Part shown: piece after piece, positions 1-6,977 of the stretch | Position numbering within the stretch: position 1 is the first letter of the stretch | Layout of the letters: every line of letters begins with the position of its first letter | From: an uncultured Polymorphobacter sp. | Lineage (GTDB): Bacteria; Pseudomonadota; Alphaproteobacteria; Sphingomonadales; Sphingomonadaceae | Assembly: GCA_937894055.1 (NCBI GenBank) | Contig: CALDHQ010000008.1 | Location: 1-9,431 of the forward strand | Direction: 5' to 3' | DNA: 9,431 bases | Translations under genes and position numbers: made by a program | Notes under the pieces: model-generated | What the model was told of the DNA's origin: nothing | The model's database searches: none | The model's input: the letters and a program-made list of their open reading frames with translations, nothing else

Positions 1-847
1 CAGGCAGGTGGTAGGCCAGTTCGTTGAACGCCTTGACCGTCGGCCACGACAGCGCGAACCCCGGAAAGTCGATCGGCACCGTCAGCGGCCGCCCGGCGTT
101 GCGCGCAAACGGTGTCGCGCGGTTCGCCGCCGGGAGTTCATCCAATCGCGCATGCTCGCCCAGATGCACCACCGACCGCCCGAGCCGCGCACCGCGCGCC
201 AGCCCGTCGATCCATGCGACGGAGTATGTCGATGCCTCCGACGCCTCGAAAATGTCGAGCGCGGTCGCCAAATCGGGCGCGCGCAATGTGCGCTGCCGGA
301 TGCGCGAGGTCTCGACGCGCTGCAGCCGGAACGCGGCGCGGACGATGACGCCGGTCAGCCCCATGCCGCCGCAGGTCGCGGCGAACAGCTCGGGTTCGCT
401 GTCGCGCGAGGCGCGCAACGTGCGCCCGTCGGGCAACATCAGATCGACCCAGTCGAGATGGTCGCCGAACGACCCGGCGCCGTGATGGTTCTTGCCGTGG
501 ACGTCCGACGCCACCATGCCGCCGACCGTCACGAACCGCGTGCCCGGCGTAACCGGCGCGAACCAGCCGCGCGGCAGCAACGCATCGGTGATATCGCCGA
601 GCAGCACCCCGGCCTCGCAGGTCAGCGTGCCGGTCGCGTCGTCGAAGGCCAGCAGGTGCGAAAGCCGCGCCGACGATATGACGCCGTCGGGGTTGAGTGC
701 AGAGTCGCCGTAAGCGCGGCCATTGCCACGTGCAATGCTATCGGGCAGTGCCGCCAGCGTCGCTGCCACAGCGTCGGGCGTGTCGGGGGTGGCGACGGCG
801 CAACTGGCGCGTGGAAACCGCCCCCAGCCGCCGAGCTGGATGTTCAA
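1..847 (-). CDS. DprE1-like FAD-binding oxidoreductase (C-terminus outside window)
   Basis: Open frame of 282 codons that runs off the left edge without a stop. It resembles mycobacterial DprE1, the FAD oxidase that oxidises the 2'-hydroxyl of decaprenylphosphoryl-ribose. The visible part is the N-terminal FAD (PCMH/VAO-type) domain: GRAYGDSALN at residues 43-52, PGTRFVTVGG at 101-110, HGKNHHGAGSFG at 117-128 (the His-containing signature of DprE1), GGMGLTG at 150-156 and a SVAWID segment near 199-204. DprE1 of M. tuberculosis has 461 residues, so roughly 160-180 are missing, including the region of its active-site Cys and Lys. The start is a TTG at 847 whose TTGA overlaps the stop of the HAD-UbiA gene by 4 bases. 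No ATG or GTG lies nearby in frame and no clear ribosome binding site is seen, so translational coupling is likely. The exact substrate is inferred; another sugar-alcohol oxidase role is possible. Confidence 0.85.
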   Translation of the reverse strand, partial: MNIQLGGWGRFPRASCAVATPDTPDAVAATLAALPDSIARGNGRAYGDSALNPDGVISSARLSHLLAFDDATGTLTCEAGVLLGDITDALLPRGWFAPVTPGTRFVTVGGMVASDVHGKNHHGAGSFGDHLDWVDLMLPDGRTLRASRDSEPELFAATCGGMGLTGVIVRAAFRLQRVETSRIRQRTLRAPDLATALDIFEASEASTYSVAWIDGLARGARLGRSVVHLGEHARLDELPAANRATPFARNAGRPLTVPIDFPGFALSWPTVKAFNELAYHLP

Positions 848-2262
848 GTCGACACCAGCACGACCGCGACAACCGCCGCCATCGTCAGCCAGCTTAGCCG
901 GTCGGTGATCGCGAAGATGACCGGATCATCGTGCAGCTCGCCGCGCCCCGACAGCAGCAGCACGCGGCTGATCCAGTACATGATCAGCGGGCAGATCAGC
1001 CACAGCCATTTGGGATGTTCGTACAGCTGCACGACCTTGCTGCTCGAAATATACAGCGCGAACACCAGCACCGCGCCGAACCCCGCTGCCGTCGCCATCG
1101 GCTGCAGCACCGCCAGATCGCCGACGCGGTAGCCGCGCCCAGGCGTGTCGGCGATGCCGCGTTCGCGCAGCTGCACCAGTTCCGAACAGCGTTTGACCAG
1201 CGCCAGGCTGAAGAACAGGAACAGGCTGAACATCAGCAGCCACTGTGCATCGTCGCTGTCGGTGACCACGACGCCGCCGACAACGCGGATGGTGTAGAGC
1301 CCGCCAAGCACGATCACATCGATGATGGCGTGGCGCTTGAACACCATCGAATAGCCCAGCGTCGTGGCAATGTAGATCGCCAGCACCAGCATGAACGTCG
1401 GCGACAGAAACGACACCAGCAGCAGCGTCAGCGCCATCAGCAGCGTCGCCAGCAGCAGGCCGTCGCGCACTGGCAACGCCCCTGATGCGAACGGCCGCCG
1501 CACCTTGCGCGGATGCGCGCGGTCGCCGGGCAGGTCGAGCAGGTCGTTGATGACATAGGCGCTCGATGCCGCCGTGCAGAAGCACGCGAACGCCAGCACC
1601 GACATGACGAACATCGACAGGTTGAGCTTGTGGCCGGCGAACATCGCCAGGAACACCAGGCTGTTCTTCGCCCATTGGTGCGGCCGCATGGCGCGCACAT
1701 AATCCTTCAGACGACGCCGCGGCGTCGCCACCACCTGCGTATCGGCGGCGACCTTTGCGGCGCGCGCCGCCAGCCGCGGGCTGCGCGCGACGACCAGCGC
1801 CTTGCGCGCTGCCGCCCACACCGGCAGGTCGACAGCGGTGTCGCCGACATAGTCGAAGCCGCCGCGCCCGAAGCGCGCCACCAGCGCCGCCGCCTTGGCG
1901 TCGCCCGCCATGTTGGTGGCGCCGTCGCTGCCGATGACGCCGGCAATGCCGCCGATGCGTTCGGCCAGCGCTTCGACCAGTCGCGCGTCCGAGGCGGAAG
2001 CGAGATAGACCGGCCGGCCTTCGGCCTGCGCGGTACGGATCAGCGCGACGACTTCGGGGCGTAGTGGCAGTGCCGCGACACCGGGGTCGATACGGTCGGC
2101 GAGCTGTGCCTTGAGCGCCGCTTTGCCCTGCGTCAGCCAGCCCAGCAGCCGCGGCGTCTGGAACGGGTGGCGCGCGACGAACTGCAGCGCACTTTCGTGC
2201 AGCAGGTCGGTCATCAGCAGCGTGCCATCGACATCGACCGCAAGTGGCACGGCGGCGTTCAT
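844..2262 (-). CDS. HAD phosphatase-UbiA prenyltransferase fusion (DPPR synthase-like)
   Basis: A 472-residue protein of two parts. Residues 1-180 are an HAD hydrolase domain with all four usual motifs: DVDGT at 10-14, SAS at 89-91, Lys123, and GDTAVD at 140-145. Residues 190-472 are a polytopic UbiA-family prenyltransferase with about nine membrane segments: RPHQWAKN at 193-200, the Asp-rich motif NDLLD with a further Asp at 247, RPFASG at 256-261, and the second motif YSMVFKR with Asp315. UbiA members of this type, such as mycobacterial Rv3806c (about 300 residues), transfer phosphoribose from PRPP to polyprenyl phosphate at the inner membrane. The fused HAD domain could then remove the 5-phosphate; that is inference. 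The ATG at 2262 was chosen because it overlaps the upstream stop as ATGA and immediately precedes the HAD motif. An in-frame extension to 2415 would lie inside the neighbouring gene and looks non-coding. It is coupled on both sides with 4-base overlaps. Confidence 0.9.
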   Translation of the reverse strand: MNAAVPLAVDVDGTLLMTDLLHESALQFVARHPFQTPRLLGWLTQGKAALKAQLADRIDPGVAALPLRPEVVALIRTAQAEGRPVYLASASDARLVEALAERIGGIAGVIGSDGATNMAGDAKAAALVARFGRGGFDYVGDTAVDLPVWAAARKALVVARSPRLAARAAKVAADTQVVATPRRRLKDYVRAMRPHQWAKNSLVFLAMFAGHKLNLSMFVMSVLAFACFCTAASSAYVINDLLDLPGDRAHPRKVRRPFASGALPVRDGLLLATLLMALTLLLVSFLSPTFMLVLAIYIATTLGYSMVFKRHAIIDVIVLGGLYTIRVVGGVVVTDSDDAQWLLMFSLFLFFSLALVKRCSELVQLRERGIADTPGRGYRVGDLAVLQPMATAAGFGAVLVFALYISSSKVVQLYEHPKWLWLICPLIMYWISRVLLLSGRGELHDDPVIFAITDRLSWLTMAAVVAVVLVST

Positions 2263-3563
2263 GCCCGGCCCAACTTCGCCGCCATCTCGCGGCCGAGGCG
2301 GACGCTTTCCGAAATGCCGCGGTCTTCGGGGTAATAGAAGCAGGTGTCGGCAATCTGCAGCCCGGCAATCGGCGTCTGAACCGGCGGAATCTTCGCGGCG
2401 AACCCCGGCTCGCAAATCGGCTGGGCATGGCGCAACCGCGCGACGCGGCGGCCGAGCACATCGGCCTGCGTCACCGCCGGATTGACGCGGCGGATCGCGG
2501 CGAACGCCTCGTCGAGCAGCGCGTCATCGCTCCAGCCGAATTTTTCGTGGGTGACCGGCATGTAGTAGGGGACATAGACGATGGTGTCGCCGCCGGGCGT
2601 ATTGCCGCCCACCGGGCGCAGGTTCGAAAATTCGATGATGCCCGGCACCGGCACGCCGGGCTCGGTGATGTTGACCCAGAAGTGCGGCGTCACCGAGCGG
2701 CCGAGTTTGAAGATCAGGCAGCACACGCCGATGTTGGCGATGGCGTCATAGCGCGCCTTCCAGTCATCGGGCAGGTCGGGCACCAGCTTTGCCACCAGCG
2801 GCGTCGGCATCGTCGAAATGACCGCATCGGCGGCGATGGTGCCTTCGGGCGTCACGACGCCGGTGACGCGGCCGCCCTCGGTTTCGACGCGCAGCGCCGG
2901 GGTCGACAGCCGCAGCTTGCCGCCGGCCTTGGCGAAACCGTCGGCCAACGCGGTGACCAGCGTTTCACTGCCGCCTTCCAGATAGCCCAGCTTCTCCTCG
3001 AACAGCGACTTGCGCGACCGGCCGATGCGTTTGACGCGCGTCCAGATCCACGCCGCCGAGATCGGGTCGGCATAGTCGTAGAACTTCAGGTCAAACAGCG
3101 GCTTCCACATCTTGTCATAGACTTCGGTGCCGCCCCAGCGCGTGATCCAGTCGCGCGCCGATTGCGTCTCGAGCGCATCCCAGCGGTCGCGGCGGGTCGA
3201 CACGAACGCCAGCACGCCGTAGCGCAGCCGCGCCCACAGGCTCATCCCCGGATAGCGCAGCAGCGCGACGGGGTTGCCCCATTCGTGCAGCCGCCCGCCC
3301 GAAAAATGCCCCATGGTGGTGGCGCGCCAGCGCAGCTTGTCAGCGATGCCAAGCTCACCGAGCAGCTTGAACGTGGCGAAATCGGTGGTGCAGATGAAGT
3401 GGTAGAAGCGTTCGATCGACAGCCCGCCGAAATCGAAATGCGCCGCCATGCCGCCCGCGACATCGCCGGCTTCGAGCAGCGTGACGTCATGGCCGGCGCG
3501 CGCCGCTTCCCAGGCAGCGGCAAGCCCCATCGCGCCCGATCCGATGACGACCAGCCGTGTCAT
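2259..3563 (-). CDS. NAD(P)/FAD-dependent oxidoreductase, amine oxidase/HemY-like
   Basis: A 434-residue flavoprotein. The N-terminus is a classic FAD dinucleotide-binding fold: GSGAMG at residues 8-13, Glu31 at the end of strand two (for the ribose hydroxyls) and GGM at 37-39. An ERFYHFI segment at 51-57 is typical of protoporphyrinogen-oxidase/desaturase-like amine oxidases. The C-terminus carries a second FAD-contact segment, YYPEDRGISESVRLGREMA. No membrane segment or signal peptide is obvious. It ends by overlapping the HAD-UbiA gene (ATGA), so it probably belongs to the same lipid-linked sugar pathway, but its substrate cannot be read from the sequence. Flavoproteins of this broad class include HemY, phytoene desaturases and sugar mutase-like enzymes. 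The start ATG at 3563 has AGGG seven bases upstream and places the nucleotide-binding motif correctly at the N-terminus. Confidence 0.85.
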   Translation of the reverse strand: MTRLVVIGSGAMGLAAAWEAARAGHDVTLLEAGDVAGGMAAHFDFGGLSIERFYHFICTTDFATFKLLGELGIADKLRWRATTMGHFSGGRLHEWGNPVALLRYPGMSLWARLRYGVLAFVSTRRDRWDALETQSARDWITRWGGTEVYDKMWKPLFDLKFYDYADPISAAWIWTRVKRIGRSRKSLFEEKLGYLEGGSETLVTALADGFAKAGGKLRLSTPALRVETEGGRVTGVVTPEGTIAADAVISTMPTPLVAKLVPDLPDDWKARYDAIANIGVCCLIFKLGRSVTPHFWVNITEPGVPVPGIIEFSNLRPVGGNTPGGDTIVYVPYYMPVTHEKFGWSDDALLDEAFAAIRRVNPAVTQADVLGRRVARLRHAQPICEPGFAAKIPPVQTPIAGLQIADTCFYYPEDRGISESVRLGREMAAKLGRA

Positions 3564-3615
3564 CCCAAAACCCTAGCCCCTGTCTGAATGCGCGCGCTCG
3601 CGCTACTGACGCGGC

Positions 3616-3645
3616 CATATCGCAGCATTGTGCAGTCGCCAACAA
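3616..3645 (-). promoter_or_regulatory. possible promoter for the flavoprotein-UbiA-DprE1 genes
   Basis: The 102-base gap at 3564-3665 is the largest break within the minus-strand gene run and the natural place for an internal promoter. On the minus strand TTGTTG (3645-3640) and GATATG (3621-3616) are separated by 18 bases, a loose match to a sigma-70 type site. This is pattern matching only. No Rho-independent terminator for the membrane-protein gene was found in the same gap, so read-through from upstream is equally possible. Confidence 0.2.
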
Positions 3646-3665
3646 GCATTGATTGTCGCAACGGA

Positions 3666-4913
3666 TCAGGGCTGCGCTGCGGTTTCGGGCGGGCCGAGCG
3701 TCGCCTGCCAGTCGGGGGTGCAATCCTGTAGCCACTTCGGGTGGTTGTCGGTGAAGATGCGCGGCACCAGCTTTTCGGCGAGATAGCTCGGGAAATGCGC
3801 CGATGCCGGGCCCATCAGCACCAGCGCGGCGAGCAGCGCGCCCGAAATGCGGCGGTCGCGCAGGGTCGGTTGCGCGGTCTCGATGCCCATCGCGCGCACC
3901 GCCACCACTGCGATCCAGGCGTTGGCGACGGCGAACATCAGCCAGCGGCCGTGATCTATGGCAATCGCCGACATGAAGATCATCGGCACCAGCGCGACAA
4001 AGCCGAGCAGGCCTTTGACCAGCAGCGAGCGGTCGAACAGCACGCGGCAGTTGACCAGCAGCACGACAAAGCACGCGGCAATCACCCACGGCACCGCGCG
4101 GTCGCTGAACGCCATGCACAGGCTGGTGTCGATGGCGCGGAAGCCGCCCCAGGTCAGATAGGTGCCGATATCGAAAATCCGGGCATTGTCGGCGACCAGT
4201 CGCGCCCCGCGCACCGTCGCGGCCACAGCAGTGACATCATCGCCAAAGCGTAGCTGCGCCAGTGCCGTGGCAACCAGCAGCCCGAACAACAGCGCCAACG
4301 CACCGGCGCCGTGCGCCAGCGTCGCCTTGCCCTGCCGGAATGCCAGGAACCACAGCGCTACCAGCATCGGGCCGCCGTAGATGATCGCGGTTTCGTGGAT
4401 CAGCGAGCCGATGAACAACAGCCCCGCCGCCATGATGTAGCGCCCGCCGAGCGTCGCCAGCACGCTCCACGCGATGATGCCGCAAATCAGCATATCGCTG
4501 CGTCCAGGCTCGCGGCTCCAGCCCCAGAACAGCTGCGGCGACACCAGCATGAACAGCGCGAACCAGCGCCACAGCCGGTCATCGCGCGCCATCAGCCGCC
4601 GCAGCAGCAGCGCCATCGGCAGCGCCAGCATGACCGCACCGAGCAGCTGGTAGACCGCGGCGGCCGACCCGGCATGCGCCGCCGAGCCGCCATCGATCAG
4701 ATACATGATGCTGCCGCCGAGCCCGCGCCGGATGAAGCCGTTGTCGAAATAGTTCGGGGTCAGGACGGCGATATTGTACGGCGAGATATCGGTGAATTTG
4801 TAGTCGTCGTAGCGCAGCAGGCCGAAGAGCGTCCGGCGGCAGGCGATCGCCACCGCCAACAGCGCGGCAACGAACGGCAACAGCGTGCCGCGGGTTTCTG
4901 TTCTGCCTGTCAC
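3666..4913 (-). CDS. polytopic membrane protein of unknown function, possible GT-C type
   Basis: A 415-residue hydrophobic protein with about ten membrane segments, the first at residues 10-33. I do not recognise the family with certainty. Conspicuous polar motifs sit between helices: YDDYKFTD at 35-42 just after the first helix, FDNGFIRRGLGG at 56-67, GRSD at 137-140, LIHE at 171-174 and DHGRW at 320-324. An acidic pair in the first extracytoplasmic loop is a feature of GT-C glycosyltransferases that use polyprenyl-phosphate sugars. With the lipid-linked-pentose genes downstream this makes a transferase role conceivable, but that is inference. A polymerase- or transporter-like protein is also possible. 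The start is taken as GTG at 4913, after a G-rich stretch and 46 bases past the DJ-1 gene stop. A longer frame to 5078 would overlap that gene, and its first 55 residues are Arg-rich and look non-coding. Confidence 0.75.
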   Translation of the reverse strand: MTGRTETRGTLLPFVAALLAVAIACRRTLFGLLRYDDYKFTDISPYNIAVLTPNYFDNGFIRRGLGGSIMYLIDGGSAAHAGSAAAVYQLLGAVMLALPMALLLRRLMARDDRLWRWFALFMLVSPQLFWGWSREPGRSDMLICGIIAWSVLATLGGRYIMAAGLLFIGSLIHETAIIYGGPMLVALWFLAFRQGKATLAHGAGALALLFGLLVATALAQLRFGDDVTAVAATVRGARLVADNARIFDIGTYLTWGGFRAIDTSLCMAFSDRAVPWVIAACFVVLLVNCRVLFDRSLLVKGLLGFVALVPMIFMSAIAIDHGRWLMFAVANAWIAVVAVRAMGIETAQPTLRDRRISGALLAALVLMGPASAHFPSYLAEKLVPRIFTDNHPKWLQDCTPDWQATLGPPETAAQP

Positions 4914-4959
4914 CTTGCCCCCAAACCGTCGTTTACCGTGCGGCGCCGCCCGCTTGCCG

Positions 4960-5637
4960 TCAGTGCCGCGCCTGGCTGGCGGCTTCGATTTCACCAACAC
5001 GGTCGCCCATCCGCGTGTCGAGCAGCGCCTTGACCATCTTGAGGATTTCGGGCCGCGCCGTCGCCGGTGTGCCGCCACCGAGCGGTGCCGGGTCGTACTC
5101 CAAAGTCAGCTGGATGCTTTCGGCGACGTCGCGGCCGTGCATCGATTCGATGACCTTGAACGCGAAATCGATGCCCGAGGTGACACCGCCTGCGGTGATG
5201 CGGTCGCGGTCGAACACCACGCGCTCCTGCACGAAGGTCGCGCCGAACAGCGCCAGACTGTCGCCCCAGGCCCAGTGGCAGCCGGCGCGGTAGCCGTCGA
5301 GCAGCCCCGCCGCCGCCAGCACCAGCGAGCCGGTGCAGACGCTTGTCATCAGCTTGGCCCCCGCCGCCTGTGCCCGCAGCCAGTCGAGGATTTCGCCGTC
5401 AGTCATCAGCGCCGTGCAGCCATAGCCGCCGGGCACGCAGACCATGTCGAACTGGCCGCTGTTGGCCAGCGTCAGCGTCGGCATCAGCGCGAGGTTGCAG
5501 TCGCTCATGATCGGCGACTTGTCCTTCCAGACAAAGTCGACCGTCGCGCCGGGCATGCGACTGAGCACCTGCGCCGGCCCGGTCATGTCGAGCTGCGTCA
5601 GGTTGGGATAGAGCAGAAAGCCGATACGGAAGGCCAT
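4960..5637 (-). CDS. DJ-1/PfpI family protein, isonitrile hydratase-like
   Basis: A 225-residue cytoplasmic protein spanning a complete DJ-1/PfpI (class I glutamine amidotransferase-like) domain. The nucleophile elbow is SVCTGSLVLAAAG with Cys101 and Thr102. Asp17 lies in the LDMTGP segment, and GGVTSGIDFAF falls at 150-160. Cys101, Asp17 and Thr102 match in number and context the active site I recall for Pseudomonas isonitrile (isocyanide) hydratase (InhA, about 228 residues), which hydrates isonitriles to N-substituted formamides. This supports that subfamily more than a glyoxalase or protease role. The true substrate is unknown, and AraC-type regulators share a similar domain but have a C-terminal helix-turn-helix that is absent here. 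The start ATG at 5637 follows a strong GGGGAG ribosome binding site 11 bases after the ald stop, so the gene is very likely co-transcribed with ald. Confidence 0.85.
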   Translation of the reverse strand: MAFRIGFLLYPNLTQLDMTGPAQVLSRMPGATVDFVWKDKSPIMSDCNLALMPTLTLANSGQFDMVCVPGGYGCTALMTDGEILDWLRAQAAGAKLMTSVCTGSLVLAAAGLLDGYRAGCHWAWGDSLALFGATFVQERVVFDRDRITAGGVTSGIDFAFKVIESMHGRDVAESIQLTLEYDPAPLGGGTPATARPEILKMVKALLDTRMGDRVGEIEAASQARH

Positions 5638-5642
5638 GCGCG

Positions 5643-5650
5643 CTCCCCTC
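5643..5650 (-). promoter_or_regulatory. ribosome binding site of the DJ-1 family gene
   Basis: GAGGGGAG on the minus strand, five bases before the ATG at 5637. It overlaps the TGA stop of ald (5651-5649), so ribosomes finishing ald end directly on this site. It fixes the start of the DJ-1 gene over the longer in-frame extension into ald. Confidence 0.7.
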
Positions 5651-6746
5651 AGGCGACGTGCGGCAGGCCGAGCGCCTCGGCGACCGCAGCATGGCGGATG
5701 TGCCCGCCGCCGACATTGAGCCCCATCGCCAGATGCGGGTCGGACGCCAGCGCCGCCTCTGCACCGAGGTTCGCCAGCCGCAGCACGAACGGCAAGGTGG
5801 CGTTGTTGAGCGCGAAGGTCGAGGTCCGCGCCACGGCGCCGGGCATGTTGGCGACGCAATAGTGGATGATGCCGTCGACGACATAGACCGGGTCTTCGTG
5901 CGTCGTGGCGCGGCTGGTTTCGAAACAGCCGCCCTGGTCGATGGCGATATCGACCAGCACCGAGCCGCGCTTCATCAGCTTGAGCATGTCGCGCGTCACC
6001 AGCTTGGGGGCTGCCGCACCCGGAATCAGCACCGCGCCGATGACGACATGCGCCCGCGCAATCGCCGCCGCGATGGCAGCTTTCGAACTGAACTGGGTTT
6101 TGACGCGGCCTTCGAACATGTCGTCGATTTCGGCGAGTCGCAGCGTCGAAATGTCATAGATGGTGACATCGGCGCGCATGCCGACCGCCATCTGCGCCGC
6201 GTTGACGCCCGACACGCCGCCGCCCAGAATCGCCACGCGACCCGGTGCCACGCCGGGCACGCCGCCGAGCAGGATGCCGCGGCCGCCCTGCGCCTTTTCA
6301 AGGTAATGCGCGCCGACCTGCACCGACATGCGGCCGGCGATTTCGGACATCGGCCGCAGCAGCGGCAGCCCGCCGGCGCGTTCGGTGACGGTTTCATAGG
6401 CGATGCAGATCGCGCCCGACTTCATCAGCGCTTCGGCCTGCGGCTTGTCGGCGGCTAGGTGAAGGTAGGTGAACAACACCTGCCCGGGGCGCAGCATCGC
6501 ACATTCGTGGAGCTGCGGTTCCTTGACCTTGACGATCATGTCGGCGGCAGCAAACACCGCCGCCGCGGTCGGCACGATGGTCGCACCCGCAGCAACATAG
6601 TCGCGGTCGGTGAAATCGATGCCGCCACCGGCGCCGGTTTCGACGGTGACCGTGTGGCCCGCCGCGGTCAGCTCGGCGACCGAGGGCGGAGTCAGCCCGA
6701 CGCGATATTCGTGAACCTTGATTTCCTTGGGCACACCGACATGCAT
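5649..6746 (-). CDS. ald: alanine dehydrogenase
   Basis: A 365-residue protein, the usual length for NAD-dependent alanine dehydrogenase, which interconverts L-alanine and pyruvate plus ammonium in the cytoplasm. The start [20 protein letters not shown] is the family signature. Catalytic and substrate residues fall at the canonical numbers known from the M. tuberculosis enzyme: Arg15, Lys75 (in VKVKEPQ), His96 (in LFTYLHLA) and Asp270 (in VDIAIDQGG). The NAD-binding glycine motif GGGVSG is at 175-180. The ATG at 6746 was chosen over GTG 6755 and ATG 6752 because AGGGAG lies eight bases upstream of it and the numbering then matches the family exactly. It is the first gene of the minus-strand run, divergent from kup, and is followed 11 bases later by the DJ-1 gene. 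Confidence 0.97.
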   Translation of the reverse strand: MHVGVPKEIKVHEYRVGLTPPSVAELTAAGHTVTVETGAGGGIDFTDRDYVAAGATIVPTAAAVFAAADMIVKVKEPQLHECAMLRPGQVLFTYLHLAADKPQAEALMKSGAICIAYETVTERAGGLPLLRPMSEIAGRMSVQVGAHYLEKAQGGRGILLGGVPGVAPGRVAILGGGVSGVNAAQMAVGMRADVTIYDISTLRLAEIDDMFEGRVKTQFSSKAAIAAAIARAHVVIGAVLIPGAAAPKLVTRDMLKLMKRGSVLVDIAIDQGGCFETSRATTHEDPVYVVDGIIHYCVANMPGAVARTSTFALNNATLPFVLRLANLGAEAALASDPHLAMGLNVGGGHIRHAAVAEALGLPHVA

Positions 6747-6754
6747 GGTCATCA

Positions 6755-6760
6755 CTCCCT
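6755..6760 (-). promoter_or_regulatory. ribosome binding site of ald
   Basis: AGGGAG on the minus strand. Its 8-base spacing favours the ATG at 6746. The ATG at 6752 would be only two bases away and the GTG at 6755 overlaps the motif, which argues against both. Confidence 0.6.
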
Positions 6761-6775
6761 GACAAATCCGCGCTA

Positions 6776-6804
6776 TTCATAACGTGTGGCAATAGCCTTG
6801 TCGC
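6776..6804 (-). promoter_or_regulatory. putative ald promoter
   Basis: On the minus strand GCGACA (6804-6799) and TATGAA (6781-6776) are 17 bases apart. Each matches the sigma-70 consensus at four of six positions. This would give a leader of about 22 bases before the ald start, enough to hold its AGGGAG site. The location in a divergent gap is right, but the match is modest and untested. Confidence 0.35.
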
Positions 6805-6977
6805 CTGAATGTGCGACGTCCGGCGGCCGTAGTTGCAGGGCATGGGGCACTGTGCTAACGCCCGCGCCTTGACTGGGGACTTGGGGCCGCGAGGTCGGCA
6901 AGGGGCAACACTATCGTGATCGTCCGCGTTTCAACCCGGTGCAGCGTCGCGTGCACCAAGGTTCATGGTCAGGCCTG
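6805..6977 (+). other. non-coding upstream region of kup
   Basis: No gene is supported here. The stretch includes a TTGACT at 6869-6874 with no acceptable -10 at 15-19 bases, a near-tandem ACTGGGG/ACTTGGGG repeat at 6872-6886, and a 6-base-pair inverted repeat (GGTGCA 6938-6943, TGCACC 6952-6957, 8-base loop) about 20 bases before the chosen kup start. The kup promoter should lie in this region but I cannot place it. No riboswitch class was recognised. Confidence 0.4.

Noticed and set aside
8..1132. Plus-strand open frame of 374 codons at the left edge
   Set aside because: It lies antisense to the DprE1-like and UbiA genes, both strongly supported; its composition is Arg/Ala-rich and low in hydrophobic residues.
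2263..2415. N-terminal extension of the HAD-UbiA gene
   Set aside because: It lies within the flavoprotein gene, has no family similarity, and the ATGA-overlap start at 2262 directly precedes the HAD motif.
2244..3587. Long plus-strand open frame (447 codons) antisense to the flavoprotein
   Set aside because: Its product is Arg/His/Ala/Asp-rich with no family pattern, and the opposite strand encodes a clear FAD protein. It is a high-GC shadow frame.
3588..3604. GC-rich inverted repeat as a terminator for the membrane-protein gene
   Set aside because: The stem is only about four base pairs of alternating GC and no T-run follows on the minus strand.
4914..5078. N-terminal extension of the membrane protein
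   Set aside because: The Arg-rich 55 residues overlap the C-terminus of the DJ-1 gene and precede the first natural membrane helix; GTG 4913 is a better start.
6869..6897. kup promoter based on TTGACT at 6869
   Set aside because: No acceptable -10 hexamer at spacings of 15-19 bases.
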